The translations under genes and the position numbers were made by a program. The notes beneath the pieces are model-generated. The model did not search any database and was not told the origin of the DNA. It saw only the letters and a program-made list of their open reading frames with translations. 64,000 nt of DNA, taken from NCBI GenBank assembly GCA_030760725.1, contig JASWHV010000008.1:59805671-59869670 (forward strand), given 5' to 3'. The stretch comes from Neostapfia colusana (taxonomy: Eukaryota > Streptophyta > Magnoliopsida > Poales > Poaceae). Of this stretch, positions 8,538-20,515 are shown in pieces. Position 1 is the stretch's first letter. Every line of letters starts with the position of its first letter.

Positions 8538-11500
8538 CTCGAGACATAGAGACTGATGAGCAGAAACAAGATTGTTTCGTGGAAGGGCTTACCGCAGAGA
8601 TGCAGTGTGCAATGTCCTCAAATGAGTATGAAAGCTTCCAAAAGATGGTGGACAGAGCATTTGTGGTGGAAAGGAAGCTAAAGGCCCTGGAAAATGAGAA
8701 TAAGAGGAAGGCCGGGTGGTCACATCAAGCCTCAGGGAGCAACATCCGCCCACGTATGATGCAGCAACCTACGGGGCAGACGAGCCGTGCTGCGGTACCC
8801 TATTCAGCAACAAGAGGGTACAACCCAAACTACAGGCCTTCCGCAGCACCAGCACAGCCGCAACGTCAGTTTGTGCAGCAGCCTCGCCCCGCATATCCAC
8901 CTCGACCCGCAGTGCAAGGACCCCCAAACCAACCCCAAGACAACAAAGGCCAGGCATCTAAGATTGGGGTGCAATGTTTCAGCTGTGGTGAACTGGGGCA
9001 CTACGCCCATAAATGCCCAAAGAAGAAGCTTGCGCCGCCACAACAGCAGAATGTAATGAGAGGACGGGTGAACCACGTCACTATGGAGGAAGCACAAGAG
9101 GCACCCGACGTGGTAGTTGGTAAGTTTCCTGCCAATTTACACCTTGCAACTCTGCTGTTTGATTCTGGTGCTACCCACTCGTTCATTGCTCAAGGGTTTG
9201 TTAAGAAGCATGACCTAGCAACCACACAAATGAACCATATGCTAGCCGTAAACTCTCCAGGTGGAGAAATAAGGACAAGACAAGTGTGTCCCAAAGTGAA
9301 CCTAGACATTAATGGGGTAGTATTTATTGCTAACCTCATAGTGATAGATTCACAAGGGATAGATATTATTTTGGGTATGGATTGGTTGACCAAACATAAA
9401 GGAATCATCCATTGTTCGACCAGAACGGTGGAACTAACTCACCCCAGTGGCACAAGAGTAAAGTTCATAACGATACACGAGCCTAGGAGGGACATTAAAT
9501 TAAATCAAGTGGAGGTGAAAGTTGAGGAAATCAGGACTATCAGGGAATATCCAGATGTTTTTCCGGAGGAGTTGCCAGGTATGCCTCCCGACCGTGAAGT
9601 GGAATTCGCGATTGAGCTAGTACCGGGAACAGCAACGATATACAAGAGACCTTATCGGATGGACTCCAAGCAGCTAGAAGAGCTCAAGGATCATTTGAGA
9701 GAATTGACGGAGAAGGGGTATATTCGCCCTAGTTCCTCACCATGGGGAGCTCCGGTGATATTTGTGCCCAAGAAAGACGGAACCCAAAGGCTATGCGTGG
9801 ATTACCGTGCTTTGAATGAGGTAACCATCAAGAACAAGTACCCATTGCCTCGCATTGAAGACTTGTTTGATCAGTTGACGGGAGCTTGTGTGTTCTCGAA
9901 AATTGATCTCAGGTCGGGATACCACCAACTCAAGATAAGGCAATCTGATATTCCCAAGACAGCTTTCGTATCTCGGTACGGACTGTATGAATACACTGTC
10001 ATGCCTTTCGGGCTAACCAATGCCCCGGCGTACTTCATGTACCTCATGAACAAGGTATTTATGGAATATCTGGACAAATTTGTGGTGGTTTTCATAGATG
10101 ACATTCTCGTCTTCTCCAAAGATGAAGAAGAACATGAGAAACATCTAAGGTTGGTGTTGCAGAGGCTGAGAGAACACCAACTATATGCCAAGTTGAGCAA
10201 GTGTGAGTTTTGGCTGAAGAGAGTTCCGTTCTTAGGACATATAATCTCAGAAGGAGGAATCTCCGTGGATCCTGCCAAAATCGAGGATATACAGAAGTGG
10301 AAGACCCCTGAAAATGTCGGGGAAGTTCGAAGCTTCTTGGGATTGGCTGGATACTATCGACGGTTTATTGAGGGATTCTCCAAGATCTCGAGACCCCTCA
10401 CCAAACTGTTGGAGAAGGGAATCACATTCACATGGACGCCGCAGTGCGAGACGAGTTTTCAGGAGCTAAAGAAGAGATTGACAACAACCCCAGTGTTAGT
10501 TATGCCAGATATGCAGAAGACCTTTACGGTGTACTGCGATGCCTCTGGAAACGGGTTGGGATGTGTTCTCATGCAAGAAGGGCATGTCGTGGCTTATGCA
10601 TCTCGGCAGCTTCGGAAGCACGAGAAGAACTATCCTACACATGACCTAGAACTAGCGGCAGTGGTACACGCGTTGAAAATTTGGCGGCACTATTTGATGG
10701 GGAAGAGGACCGAGATATATACGGATCATAAGAGTTTGAAGTACATTTTCACACAGCCAGATCTCAACCTCAAACAAAGGAGATGGTTAGAGCTAATCAA
10801 TGACTTTGATGTGGGCATCAACTATCATCCCGGGAAAGCAAACGTCGTGGCCGATGCTTTGAGTCGGAAAGTGCAGGTCAATAAGTTGAGCTTGAAGGAC
10901 ATGCCTGCAGAATTGAAGAACGAGGTTATAAGGCTCAATCTATGTCTAGTAAATAGTGGTGAAGCCATCGCCATGGAAGTGGACTCCACACTCGAGCGAG
11001 ACATACGCGAGGGCCAAAAGAGTGATGAGAAGATACAAGAGATCAGACAGCTCATCAAGGAAAATAAAGCTCCTGGTTTTAGAGAGGATGAACAAGGAAC
11101 AGTGTGGCACGGGAAAAGAATCTGTGTGCCTGAAGTAAAAGAGATTTGTGCATTGATTTTGAAGGAGGCTCACGATTCCGACTATTCCATCCATCTTGGG
11201 AGTACGAAGATGTACCAGGACCTCAAGAGCAGGTATTGGTGGTATGGCATGAAGCGAGATGTCGCGGAACATGTTGCCCTATGTGACACATGTCAGTTGG
11301 TGAAAGCAGAACATCAACGACCCGCGGGATTATTGCAACCACTCAAAGTGCCTGAATGGAAATGGGAAGAAATCAGCATGGATTTTGTCGTGGGATTGCC
11401 TAGGACCCAATCCGGGTATGATTCAATATGGGTCATCATTGATAGGCTAACCAAGGTAGCTCATTTCATTCCCGTGAAAGAAAGCTACAGCAGATCCAAA

Positions 11501-12418
11501 TTGGCAGAATTGTACATGTCAAGGATCGTGTGTTACCATGGAGTGCCAAAGAAGATAGTGTCGGACCGAGGGACACAGTTCACCTCGAGGTTTTGGCAGA
11601 AGTTGCATGAAACCATGGGAACCCATCTGAACTTCAGCTCTGCCTATCATCCCCAAACTGACGGGCAGACGGAGAGAACCAATCAGATCCTTGAAGATAT
11701 GTTAAGGGCATGTGCGCTCAAAAACAATAGAAGTTGGGACAAAAACTTACCGTATGCGGAGTTTTCCTATAACAACAGCTATCAAGCTAGTATGAAGATG
11801 TCACCGTTTGAAGCTTTGTATGGAAGGAAGTGCAGAACTCCCCTATTTTGGAACCAAACAGGAGAAAGTAAAGTGTTTGGTCCAGAAGTGCTACAAGAAG
11901 CCGAGGCAAAGGTGAGGGAGATTCGCAACAACTTGAGGATAGCACAAACACGCCAAAAGAGCTATGCCGATGTACGAAGAAGAGAGCTCGTTTTCAACGT
12001 GGGAGATTATGTTTATCTCAAGGTGTCCCCTATTAGAGGACTTCGTCGGTTCAAGGTGAAAGGGAAGTTGTCACCTCGATACATCGGACCCTTTCAAGTT
12101 TTGGAAAGGAAAGGCGAAGTGGCGTATCAACTAGAGTTACCGGTTCATCTATCGGACGTGCACGATGTATTCCATGTGTCACAACTCAAGAAATGTCTGA
12201 GGACGCCTGAAGAGGTGTTACCCATGAGTGAAGTGAATGTAGCTGAGGATTTGTCTTATGCCGAGCAACCATACAAGATTTTGGACACAATGGAACGCCT
12301 CACCAGAAATAAAAGAATCCGGATGTGCAAGGTGCAGTGGAAGCATCACTCAGAAGAGGAAGCCACCTGGGAACGGGAAGATGAGCTCAAGGCACAATTT
12401 CCGGAATTGTTTTCTTAG
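8538..12418 (+). CDS. pol: Element A gag C terminus and pol: protease, RT, RNase H, integrase, chromodomain
   Basis: One open frame runs to 12418. Counting residues from the Met at 8579, the domains in order are: CCHC zinc knuckle CFSCGELGHYAHKC (133-146; 8975-9016), intact; aspartic protease DSGATHSF (Asp195); RT with FIDD (505-508; 10091-10102); RNase H YCDAS (Asp654); integrase with an HHCC finger ending LCDTC and the catalytic triad Asp935, Asp996 and Glu1032 (D,D-35-E spacing); and a C-terminal chromodomain-like segment from about 1233 (12275) ending EEEATWEREDELKAQFPELF. Of the usual aromatic cage only the Trp of KVQW is obvious, as in the group II chromodomains of plant chromoviruses. 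All catalytic residues are present. Confidence 0.93.
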
Positions 12419-12440
12419 AAACACCAATCTCGAGGACGAG

Positions 12441-12463
12441 ATTTCTTTTAAGGGGGGTAGAGC
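12441..12463 (+). other. Polypurine tract of element A
   Basis: The purine-rich sequence, with core tttaaggggggtag, directly precedes the 3' LTR and primes plus-strand DNA synthesis. The same core precedes the 3' LTRs of D (50779-50794) and E. Confidence 0.88.
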
Positions 12464-15400
12464 TGTAACACCCCAAAATTTTGATTCAAAACACTAAATC
12501 ATGTTAAGAGGGGAATTTAAAATTTTTTGGACGTGTTGCATGTTTTGCAAAAATTCAAATTCAAACTGGAATTCAAATTAAACTCAAATCAGAAAAGAAA
12601 TGGAAAAAGAAAAAGAGAAAACAGAAAAAAAAAACCGGCCAGTGGGCCGAAACTCACCAGCCAGCCCAACTTACCCCGCGCCAGCCCGCAGCCGCGTGCC
12701 CGCGCTTTCTCACGCTGACAGGAGGGACCCACCCGGGCTTCGTCTTCCACCTCGCGCCGCGCCGGACTCTCTCTCACCGAATCCAAACCGATCGGAACTG
12801 CTGCAGATCACAGCCAAATTTCGCTCGAGGAGGAAACGGACATGATCTAAACCACCTCGCCGCCCTCCCCCGTCTATAAAAAACCCCGGCCCCGTTCTGT
12901 TTTTCCCACGCGATCGCCGATTTTTACTCCGGTGAGAACCGAGACTTCTCCGGTGAATTCCGGCCGATCTAAGCTCGGAAACTCCGATCTAACTCGCTGG
13001 TCTTGATCCACCGCCTCCGGGGAACCTTGCAGGTGCAGAAAACTCGGTGACTTGCGGTGTAAACAAAGCGCCGACGAGCTTCGCCGTGGTTTTGCCTCGG
13101 ACCTTGCCGCCGATCAACTTCCAGGACCTCCGAGCTCAAGAAAACCCCCGAGGTGAGATCGCCGACCTCCCCTCTACCGATCTATGCCATAAGATCACAG
13201 TTCTAGGCAGAATTCTCGAGGATCCGAAAGTTTCCGGCGAGATCACCGCTTCCCGCCGCCGTGCGCCGCCGGCAGCGCCGCCCGCGCTCGATCAGAGCTA
13301 CGTGGCCGCTTGTGCGCCGTTTATTTTAAATCGCACGGTAGACTTTAAAACCCCGCGTACCGGTTCGGCGTTATAATCTCAGCCGTCGGTTTAAAATCGG
13401 ACGGTCCACATCAGCCCCGCGTTATAAAGACTGGAATTCTTACGTGCTACCCCCTGGGGTTCTCGGGAAATAAGAGCTAGCCCCGGAAACTTCAGATCTA
13501 GCCCCTGGAACTCCAGAAAATCATGTAAATTCATTTAAAAATCAGTTTTAGCCCCTGGACTTAATAAAAATTAGGAAAAACACCTCTGATAAGTGTAGCT
13601 AGACCCCTGGAAATTAAGAAAATAATATTATAGACCCTGTAATGGGGTGAGTTCATTATTTTAGCCCTGTTTAGTATTTAATTTAGAAAATTGAATATGT
13701 AACTAGTGTTTAAAAATTAAAAAGTGGGACAAACATAGTTGTCAAAATTTAGTTAAAGATTTTCTCAGTGTTTAGGAAATTTAGGAGTGAGATAAAAACA
13801 TATTTTGGACTGAATTGAGTCTGTTTAATTTATTATTCACAATTAGGGACACATTTTTAAGTAATAAATAGTTTTAGAAAATAGGGAAAATAATTATGAG
13901 ATGGTTTACATCAGAGGCAAAGGTCAAAATGTGCTATTAAATTATTTAGGACCAGAACCTATTCTGTTTAGATGATGTGTATTACTAATTTCATAATAAA
14001 GTACACATTTATGCATAGAAAAATAAATATGAAAATATAGCAACTAGTAAATGATAAATGGAGTTTCTAAAATCCAAAGAATTCAGTTTAGGGTTGGTAG
14101 AAATTCTGAAGGCACATATGGAGAAGAAAAATACTTTTCATACATACTTGGTAGTGAAAAGGTGTAGTAGTTGAATATAAGGAATTTATTTAAAGTTTGA
14201 AACACATATATATATATAGTATGTAAGTATAAGTGTGAACACCAAAGTAGGAATCATATACACATGAATAAATGTGTATGCAAGCCACAAATCAACACAC
14301 ATAGAGTATCCACAACACATATAATGGTAAAGAACTTTCATAAATGTGAATGTGTGGTTTGTATGAAGTAGAAGTGTAAACTATGTCTTATGATTGTTGT
14401 TTTTCTTTTGCTATGTGTGATGGTATGATGTAGAACCTGCTCAAGAGCAAGTTATTCCTTTCCAAGATCAGGACTACCCATTTCAAGAGCAGCAAGAAGG
14501 AGGCAAGTGTCCTTGACCACTTTGATCCTATGCTAGGATGTGTAGCTAGAATTATTTGCATTGTCAATTGAAAATATGAAACCCATGTTAGGATGTTTCC
14601 CTAGAATTGCATTACCTTGTTTCCTTGTAGCTTGGGTTGGGATTTATTTTATTATGTCATTTATTTACATGCATATGCTTAGCCATGCTTAGAATGGGAT
14701 ATTTGGGATATGAGATCATCAGTTTATATTACCATACTCTTGAATGAGATATTATGAGTTATGTAGAGGTAGGGATCAAGGCAAGTTGGATGTTTTGGTT
14801 GTGTGCTGGGTGCACGAGACTCGGGTTTGTGTTTAGTACTTGCCTGGATCCTAAGGACCGGTTCATGGAGCATGTAACCTGGCTTTACAGTGCCAACCAC
14901 ATGCTGAGATGGGGCAGCTTGGCCAATTAATTAGGTGTATCCCCGGCGTAGTATGGGTGTGTTGGATGGTGCGGGGAATAGGTGTCAGCTGGACTACCAT
15001 ATGAACCGCAAGGCTCAAGAGGGGGCCACTGCAGCGGGGTTGGAGCCTCTTGTATGCTGTTAGGGGTGAAACCTCAGTGGGCCCACGCTCGTCGGGAATC
15101 CCTTTGTAAAGGCTTCGTAGTGATCTCCTGGCTACACACCTGGGAAGTGTGAATGTGGTTCGTAGCCACTGGCATAATGGAGGTTCTTATAGTCCACCCG
15201 GCAACGGGGGATGAAATCACTACATGTGGGTACAGTGGTACAAACTCTGCAGAGTCAAAACTGTCATGACAGCCGTGCTCACAGTCAAGAGCGGCTTGGA
15301 CTTAATTCATGATTAGAGGATTGATGGTTTTGGAAGTTAAGCGGGGAGCTTAACATTGGAAATGTGGTTGTGGGTATTGGGTTATGATGATGGGATGGGA

Positions 15401-15898
15401 GAGTGGGACCATTTCACCTGTGTAGTAAGGTAGGTGCTTAATAAGCTAAGGTGATAGGTATTAATTGCGTAGTGCTTTAACCATGAGTTCAACCTCTCTT
15501 TGTTCTAGCCATGCATGATATAATTTTCCCACACTTGCTGAGTACCCTTGGTACTCAACCTTGCATATTTGTTGGTTTATATTTCTGTTCAGGTCAAGAA
15601 AAAGAGGTGGTGTATAATGACCAAGACTTCGGACCCGAGGAAGGTTTCTAGGTTCATGTAGACCCCGGGCAACTCCTGTGATGGAGCCCTCAAGAAATAA
15701 TATTCCGCTGCTAGTTTATTTACATGTGATGAACTTATTATTGTCCATCGAGACATTTACTATGTAAGACTTACTTATATTCGACACCTGGCTTGTAATA
15801 AATGATGCTTCACTATTTGTCATCACATGTATGAGAAAATGATCCTGGCATACATGTGATATTCACTTGGTTGTTCTTTGGAAAAACCGGGTGTGACA
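12464..15898 (+). mobile_element. Element A 3' LTR
   Basis: It copies 3203-6648. I count about two dozen single-base differences plus length changes in the TA repeat and homopolymers, all in the first part. The last 1520 bp (14379-15898 against 5129-6648) showed no difference by eye. It ends gtgtgaca before the TSD ttcta at 15899-15903. Confidence 0.93.
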
Positions 15899-15903
15899 TT
15901 CTA

Positions 15904-16612
15904 TCTACGAATAGGAGAGTCCTGAGCAGTTACGGTAAGTTAGGATACGAGTCCAATTAGGAGTAGGAGTCCTAGATTGGATTGATTAGCCTGAGGGCTG
16001 GCTATAAAAGCAAGGGAGGCCAGATCTCTCGTGGGTAGGGAACTTTGGGCTGTTCCTCTTGTGTTTCTATTGAATAAAGTTCATAGTTTCGAGGAGCTTT
16101 TGTGCCTTGTTCGTCCGACTTGTTTTTCGTCAAGTCTTTCTCGCCGAGTTTCTGGACAGACCGACGTTGCTTCGGTGTTTCGTTCATAACTCGAGTTTTA
16201 CAGATTCGATTGACGTGATTCTTTTTGGGTTGTCTTCACAACTCAATTATCGATCATCTGTGAAATTTTCACGAGCTTCGGATCTGTAGTTTTTGAGATA
16301 CATGAGTTTCTTTGCAGCGTTGCAGATCTGTTTTGTATCGGGTAGAACAGATTGATCTTTGTTTAATGTTTTGATCGTATCTCAAGTTTTACTTCGTGTT
16401 TTCAAGTGATTCTTGTTGCATTAGATCCGTGACTTGATTCTCTACCTCTCTACATGATTTGTCACGGTTGAACACGTTTGAAAACACTTGCACACACGGT
16501 TTCTCTAACCGATTGATTTTTTGCTAAGGGGTTTTTGTTGTTTCCGCTGCGAAAAGTTTTAATCTACCATTCACCCACCTCTGGTAGCTTTCACGTGCTC
16601 TTCGATCCTACA
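15904..16612 (+). mobile_element. Element B 5' LTR, second part (rest of U3, R, U5)
   Basis: It resumes the LTR after the A insertion and matches 23985-24695. It contains TATAAAAG (16003-16010) and AATAAA (16073-16078) about 70 bp later, a normal copia layout with a short R. It ends gatcctaca at 16612, just before the primer site. Confidence 0.92.
16003..16010 (+). promoter_or_regulatory. TATA box of element B 5' LTR
   Basis: TATAAAAG in ggctataaaagcaaggg is repeated at 24084-24091 in the 3' LTR and followed by AATAAA at 16073. Element A is inserted about 100 bp upstream, separating this core promoter from most of its U3. Confidence 0.7.
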
Positions 16613-16614
16613 AT

Positions 16615-16626
16615 TGGTATCAGAGC
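16615..16626 (+). other. Primer-binding site of element B (initiator tRNA-Met)
   Basis: TGGTATCAGAGC begins two bases after the LTR end. Confidence 0.9.
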
Positions 16627-16673
16627 CAAGGTGCTCTAATCTTTGTGATTTGCACGTGTTTTGACTAACCATC

Positions 16674-17795
16674 ATGGAGAAGTACTCCGCAAAACCTTGT
16701 GTGTTCAATGGCATCGATTTTAAGGTTTGGAAGGCGCGGGTGGAGGCCTACATACAGGCGCAAGGATTCACCATATGGCAAAAGGTCTACCAGAACTTCG
16801 ACCTACCACCCAACGATCAAGTTACAGCTGCGAACATGAGAGATGTTGGCAACAACAACAAGGCTCGTAACTTGATCATCCAAGAATTGACTCAAAGCGA
16901 CTTCGACCGTGTAGCACACCTCCGATCTGCATATGATGTTTGGAAAGCTCTTTGTGACTACCATGAAGGATCCAATACGATCAAGGAGGTAAGGCAAGAT
17001 ATGTTCAAGAAAGAATACATGCGTTTTGAGATGCAACCCGGTGAGTCAATTGACGACCTTTTTGCTCGCTTTAATAAAATTCTTAGCAACTTGCGTAGTG
17101 TCAATGTTAACTTTTCAGATGCTGAAAATGCTAGACAATTGTTAGGAGCATTAGATATGTCAATTTGGGAGATGAAAGTTACATCTATTCGTGAATCTAC
17201 TGTCATGAGTTCTCTTACTTTAGACGTGCTTTATTCTAAATTGAAAACTCATGAAATGGACATCATCTCACGTAAAAACCCCAACAAGTCTATTGCATTT
17301 GTTTCGCAACGTGACATGTCTAGTTCTAGTCAATCATCATCTAGTGGTGCACTCTCTTTGCTGTCCTCTCTAACCCTTGAACAGATTGAAGAGTTTCCAG
17401 AGGAGGAGCTTACACTCATCTCTACTCGGTTCTCAAAAGCATTGCAAAATGTGAGAACTAGAAGGAGAGGAAGCTCCGGACCTCAACAATATTTTGAATG
17501 TGGTAAGACAGGACATTTTCGTACGGAGTGCCCTAACCTTTCAGGTCCGACTTCACGTGAAGAAAAGCAAACAAGGCCGAAGAAATCGTTTGCAAAGAAT
17601 AAGAAGAAGAAAGATTTATCAATGCGCAACATAGTGCATAGTATGATCTCTGCACTTCAAGATTTCGGCTCAAGTGATGTGGACACCGGTAGTGATGAAG
17701 ATGAAGAAGCTATGGCAAATATGTGCTGCATGGCGAACAAGTCAAGTTCAAGCTTCGACGAGGCAGAACACAACAGCGACGATGAAGAGGTATGA
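16674..17795 (+). CDS. gag: Element B gag, N-terminal part (copia capsid and first zinc knuckle)
   Basis: It starts MEKYSAKPCVFNG, with the copia gag (UBN2-type) core: FKVWKARVEAYI near the start, DVWKALCDYHEG, then MQPGESIDDLFARFNKI. A zinc knuckle follows near residue 273, but its first Cys is Tyr (YFECGKTGHFRTEC; TAT at 17490-17492), so only three ligands remain. A Lys-rich stretch comes next. TGA at 17793-17795 ends the frame; the same frame continues downstream, so gag is probably interrupted rather than complete. Confidence 0.85.
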   Translation: MEKYSAKPCVFNGIDFKVWKARVEAYIQAQGFTIWQKVYQNFDLPPNDQVTAANMRDVGNNNKARNLIIQELTQSDFDRVAHLRSAYDVWKALCDYHEGSNTIKEVRQDMFKKEYMRFEMQPGESIDDLFARFNKILSNLRSVNVNFSDAENARQLLGALDMSIWEMKVTSIRESTVMSSLTLDVLYSKLKTHEMDIISRKNPNKSIAFVSQRDMSSSSQSSSSGALSLLSSLTLEQIEEFPEEELTLISTRFSKALQNVRTRRRGSSGPQQYFECGKTGHFRTECPNLSGPTSREEKQTRPKKSFAKNKKKKDLSMRNIVHSMISALQDFGSSDVDTGSDEDEEAMANMCCMANKSSSSFDEAEHNSDDEEV

Positions 17796-18935
17796 CCCAC
17801 TTGCGAAGAAATGTGTGATGCTATTTCTCGTGCTACTGTTATATTAAAGAAAAAGGATAAAAAACTTAGGAACAATGCTGTTAAAATTGAATCACTAGAA
17901 TCTGAAATTAATCGTTTAAAAACTTTGATTCCTAGTGATGATTCTTGTTCCTCATGTGATTTGATTTATGAACAATTATCCTCTTTAAGAAGTGCACACG
18001 CATCTACACTTGATAAACTTGAACTTGAAATTGAAAAGAACAAAGAGCTTGCTGCACTTAATGATAAAAATTTGAAAGATGCTTGTTGTTCTACAGTTGA
18101 TTTGCATTGTTCTTCATGTGATGATCTGAATAAGAAACTAAATGATGCTATGAATGAGATTTCTATTTTGAACAATGCTTTACGTGTGCATGAAGTTAAA
18201 TATTGTTCAAATTGCAAACTAAAAGGAAAAGCTTCATGTGAAAACTGCTTTGATCTGTCCAATAAACTTGATGACATGCATAGGACACTAGATCGGTTTT
18301 CTAATGCAAATAAGAACCTAAACTTGCTGCTGAATTCTTCCAAGTCTTGTAATGATAAAACTGGTTTAGGTTTTAATTCTCATGCTCATGCTAAGGCACA
18401 CCCACCTAAAGTTGTAAAGTCTTTAGGAAGCGGTTTGATTCAAACAGCTCCTAGACAAAAAGAGGTGATTTTCAAATTTGCAGGAGTACTGTCCCATTTG
18501 GGTTCTAATAAACGTGTTGCTTGCTCATCTAGACATGATAATAAGGTTATTTTTCATTGTACCTACTGTGGTAGAGATGGTCATGTCATGGATTTTTGTT
18601 ATAGACTAGCTAAACACGATAAGAAACAAAGAATACTTGCTAGATCACATAACAACCAAGCAAAATCTGCTAGACCGAATGTTCGGAGCTTGCAATCTGC
18701 TGTAATGAGTCAAAAACTTGCTCCCGGACCTACTGTTTTTTGTGCTACATATAACACATCTTCTAAGTCAGTAGTTGGGAACAAAAACTTTCGATGTTTG
18801 GCTCATAAACCTGCTGTACCTTCTCAGCTTTCGCGTGTTATTCCTGCTGGACGTCGTGTGACTCAGTACTGGATTCCTAAAAGTATTTTAACCAACCCCA
18901 GTATTGAGTCATCGACGTATTGTGCTGCTGTGTAG
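17796..18935 (+). CDS. gag: Element B gag continuation (coiled coil and second zinc finger)
   Basis: It is in frame with the preceding segment after TGA at 17793. The next Met is at 17811. It is rich in heptad-like Leu/Ile/Lys/Glu (about 17830-18340) with repeated SCD and CSSCDDLNKKL cysteine pairs, then a CCHC knuckle CTYCGRDGHVMDFC (about 18558-18599). Long gags with a second knuckle are typical of Sireviruses. A TAG at 18933-18935 separates it from the protease, which continues in the same frame. That stop could be damage or a gag-pol boundary stop; I cannot decide. Confidence 0.7.
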   Translation, partial: PTCEEMCDAISRATVILKKKDKKLRNNAVKIESLESEINRLKTLIPSDDSCSSCDLIYEQLSSLRSAHASTLDKLELEIEKNKELAALNDKNLKDACCSTVDLHCSSCDDLNKKLNDAMNEISILNNALRVHEVKYCSNCKLKGKASCENCFDLSNKLDDMHRTLDRFSNANKNLNLLLNSSKSCNDKTGLGFNSHAHAKAHPPKVVKSLGSGLIQTAPRQKEVIFKFAGVLSHLGSNKRVACSSRHDNKVIFHCTYCGRDGHVMDFCYRLAKHDKKQRILARSHNNQAKSARPNVRSLQSAVMSQKLAPGPTVFCATYNTSSKSVVGNKNFRCLAHKPAVPSQLSRVIPAGRRVTQYWIPKSILTNPSIESSTYCAAV

Positions 18936-20515
18936 GTTTCACGTTTGAGGAAGGAGAACATTTGGATTGTGGATTCAGGTTGCTCACACCACATGACCGG
19001 TAACAAAGAATGGTTCTCCTCTCTCTCTTTTGTGTCACGTGTAGAAAATGTTACTTTCGCCGATAACTCTTCTACTCCCATAATTGCTAAAGGTTCGGTT
19101 AGAGTAAACAATCTCTACACTTTGAAAGATGTGGCACTTGTTAAAAATTTAAAATACAACTTGCTTTCGGTTTCACAATTGCTAGATGAAAATCTAGAGG
19201 TTAGCTCTGCTAAAAATTGCTGCAAGGTTGTAGATTCAAAAGGTGAGCTTTTTTTTAACATGTCTAGGTTCGGAAGAGTTTTTAAAGCTGATTTTGATTT
19301 GTCAACTTCTAAGCATCGGTGTCTAGTTGCTAATGATACAAAGGATCTATATTTTTGGCATCGTAGACTTGGTCACATAGGCTTTGATCATCTCACTCGT
19401 GTTAGTGCTCTCGATCGCATACGTGGGCTGCCGAAGCTTAAAAAGGACAATGATATTGTGTGCTCTTCTTGTAGACATGCTAAGTTTGTTGCAGGTTCAC
19501 ATGCTCCTCTCACAATTACCATGACAGCTGAAATGGGACAACTTTTACATCTTGACACAGTAGGTCCGGCACGTGTTCAATCCTTCAGAGGTAAATGGTA
19601 TGTGCTTGTGATTGTTGATGATTATTCCAGATATTCTTGGGTTTATTTTATGGCATCTAAGAATGAAGCTTTTAATCATTTTAGAACTTTATTTCTTAGA
19701 TTATCTATTGATCACCCAGGATCATTAAAAGCAATTAGAAGTGATAATGGAACTGAATTTAAAAACCAATCCTTTGATCACTTTTGTGCTGAAAATCTTC
19801 ACCCTATGTACCACAACAAAATGGTGTCGTAGAAAGAAAGAACAGGACCTTAGTTGAGATGGCTAGGACTATGCTTGATGAATATCAATCTCCTAGGAAA
19901 TTTTGGGCTGATGCAATTGCAACCGCTTGTTATATCTCAAATCGTGTTGTCTTGCGTGCTAAGCTTGGAAAAACCCCATATGAGCTCCGGTTTGGACATA
20001 GGCCTAGTGTTACACACTTTAGGGTTTTTGGTTGCAAATGCTTTGTTAAGAAACATGGTAATCTTAATAAATTTGAAGCTAGATCTGTTGATGGCATGTT
20101 TCTTGGTTATCCATCTCATACTAGAGGCTACCGTGTGCTTTTACTTGACACTAACAAAATTGTGGAGACTTGCGAGGTTTCTTTTGATGAAGCTAGCCCA
20201 AGTACTAGCTCCGATATTGCAGGTCCGGATCTATATCCGCAGGGGGAGAGTATTTTTATTGAAGAAGATGAAGAAGTGGTGCTGCTGCCCGAAAACTCGG
20301 AAGTAAATAACGATCAAGCTGCTGATTTTGCACCACAACCAGCACCAACAGTCACTACTGCCGGTTCGGACCTTCCTCAATCAACAAGCTCTCCTAATCA
20401 AAGGTCCGAACATGAAGAAGAAGGTGCTTGTGAAGTGTCTACTCCCCTCCGAGTACTCAAAAGTTATCCTCCACAACAAATCATTGGAAGCTTGCATGAA
20501 CGAGTCACTCGGTCC
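18936..20515 (+). pseudogene. pol: Element B protease and integrase (frameshifted)
   Basis: The protease motif WIVDSGCSHHMTG has its DSG at 18972-18980. The integrase follows: a zinc finger FWHRRLGHIGFDHL ... CSSCRHAK, catalytic Asp in HLDTVGP (19554-19556) and in SDNGTEF (19743-19745). The catalytic Glu (NGVVERKNR, 19832-19834) lies in another frame. The Asp-Glu spacing is about seven residues short, so a deletion of roughly 20 bases near 19795 broke the frame. The C-terminal part runs in the second frame (from 19859, MARTMLDEYQSP) to a second shift near 20515, shortly before RT. Confidence 0.85.

Larger units (their letters stand above)
3203..15898 (+). mobile_element. Element A: nearly intact Ty3/gypsy chromovirus (Tekay/Del-like) with extra ORF
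   Basis: LTRs of 3446 and 3435 bp (tgtaacacc...gtgtgaca) are flanked by the TSD ttcta (3198-3202 and 15899-15903), which exactly restores the empty site seen in the 3' LTR of B. The internal region, 6649-12463, has a tRNA-Met primer site, an accessory ORF, a gag-pol frame broken by one indel, and the PPT. The C-terminal chromodomain and long LTRs suggest the Tekay/Del lineage. It sits in the U3 of B, about 100 bp upstream of the TATA box of B. Confidence 0.95.

Noticed and set aside
8535..8549. Programmed frameshift in element A
   Set aside because: It lies inside the capsid coding region and not at a gag-protease boundary, with no slippery site. A single-base loss explains it.
16615..16626. 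tRNA gene suggested by TGGTATCAGAGC
   Set aside because: It is the primer-binding site complementary to the tRNA 3' end, and no tRNA body is present.
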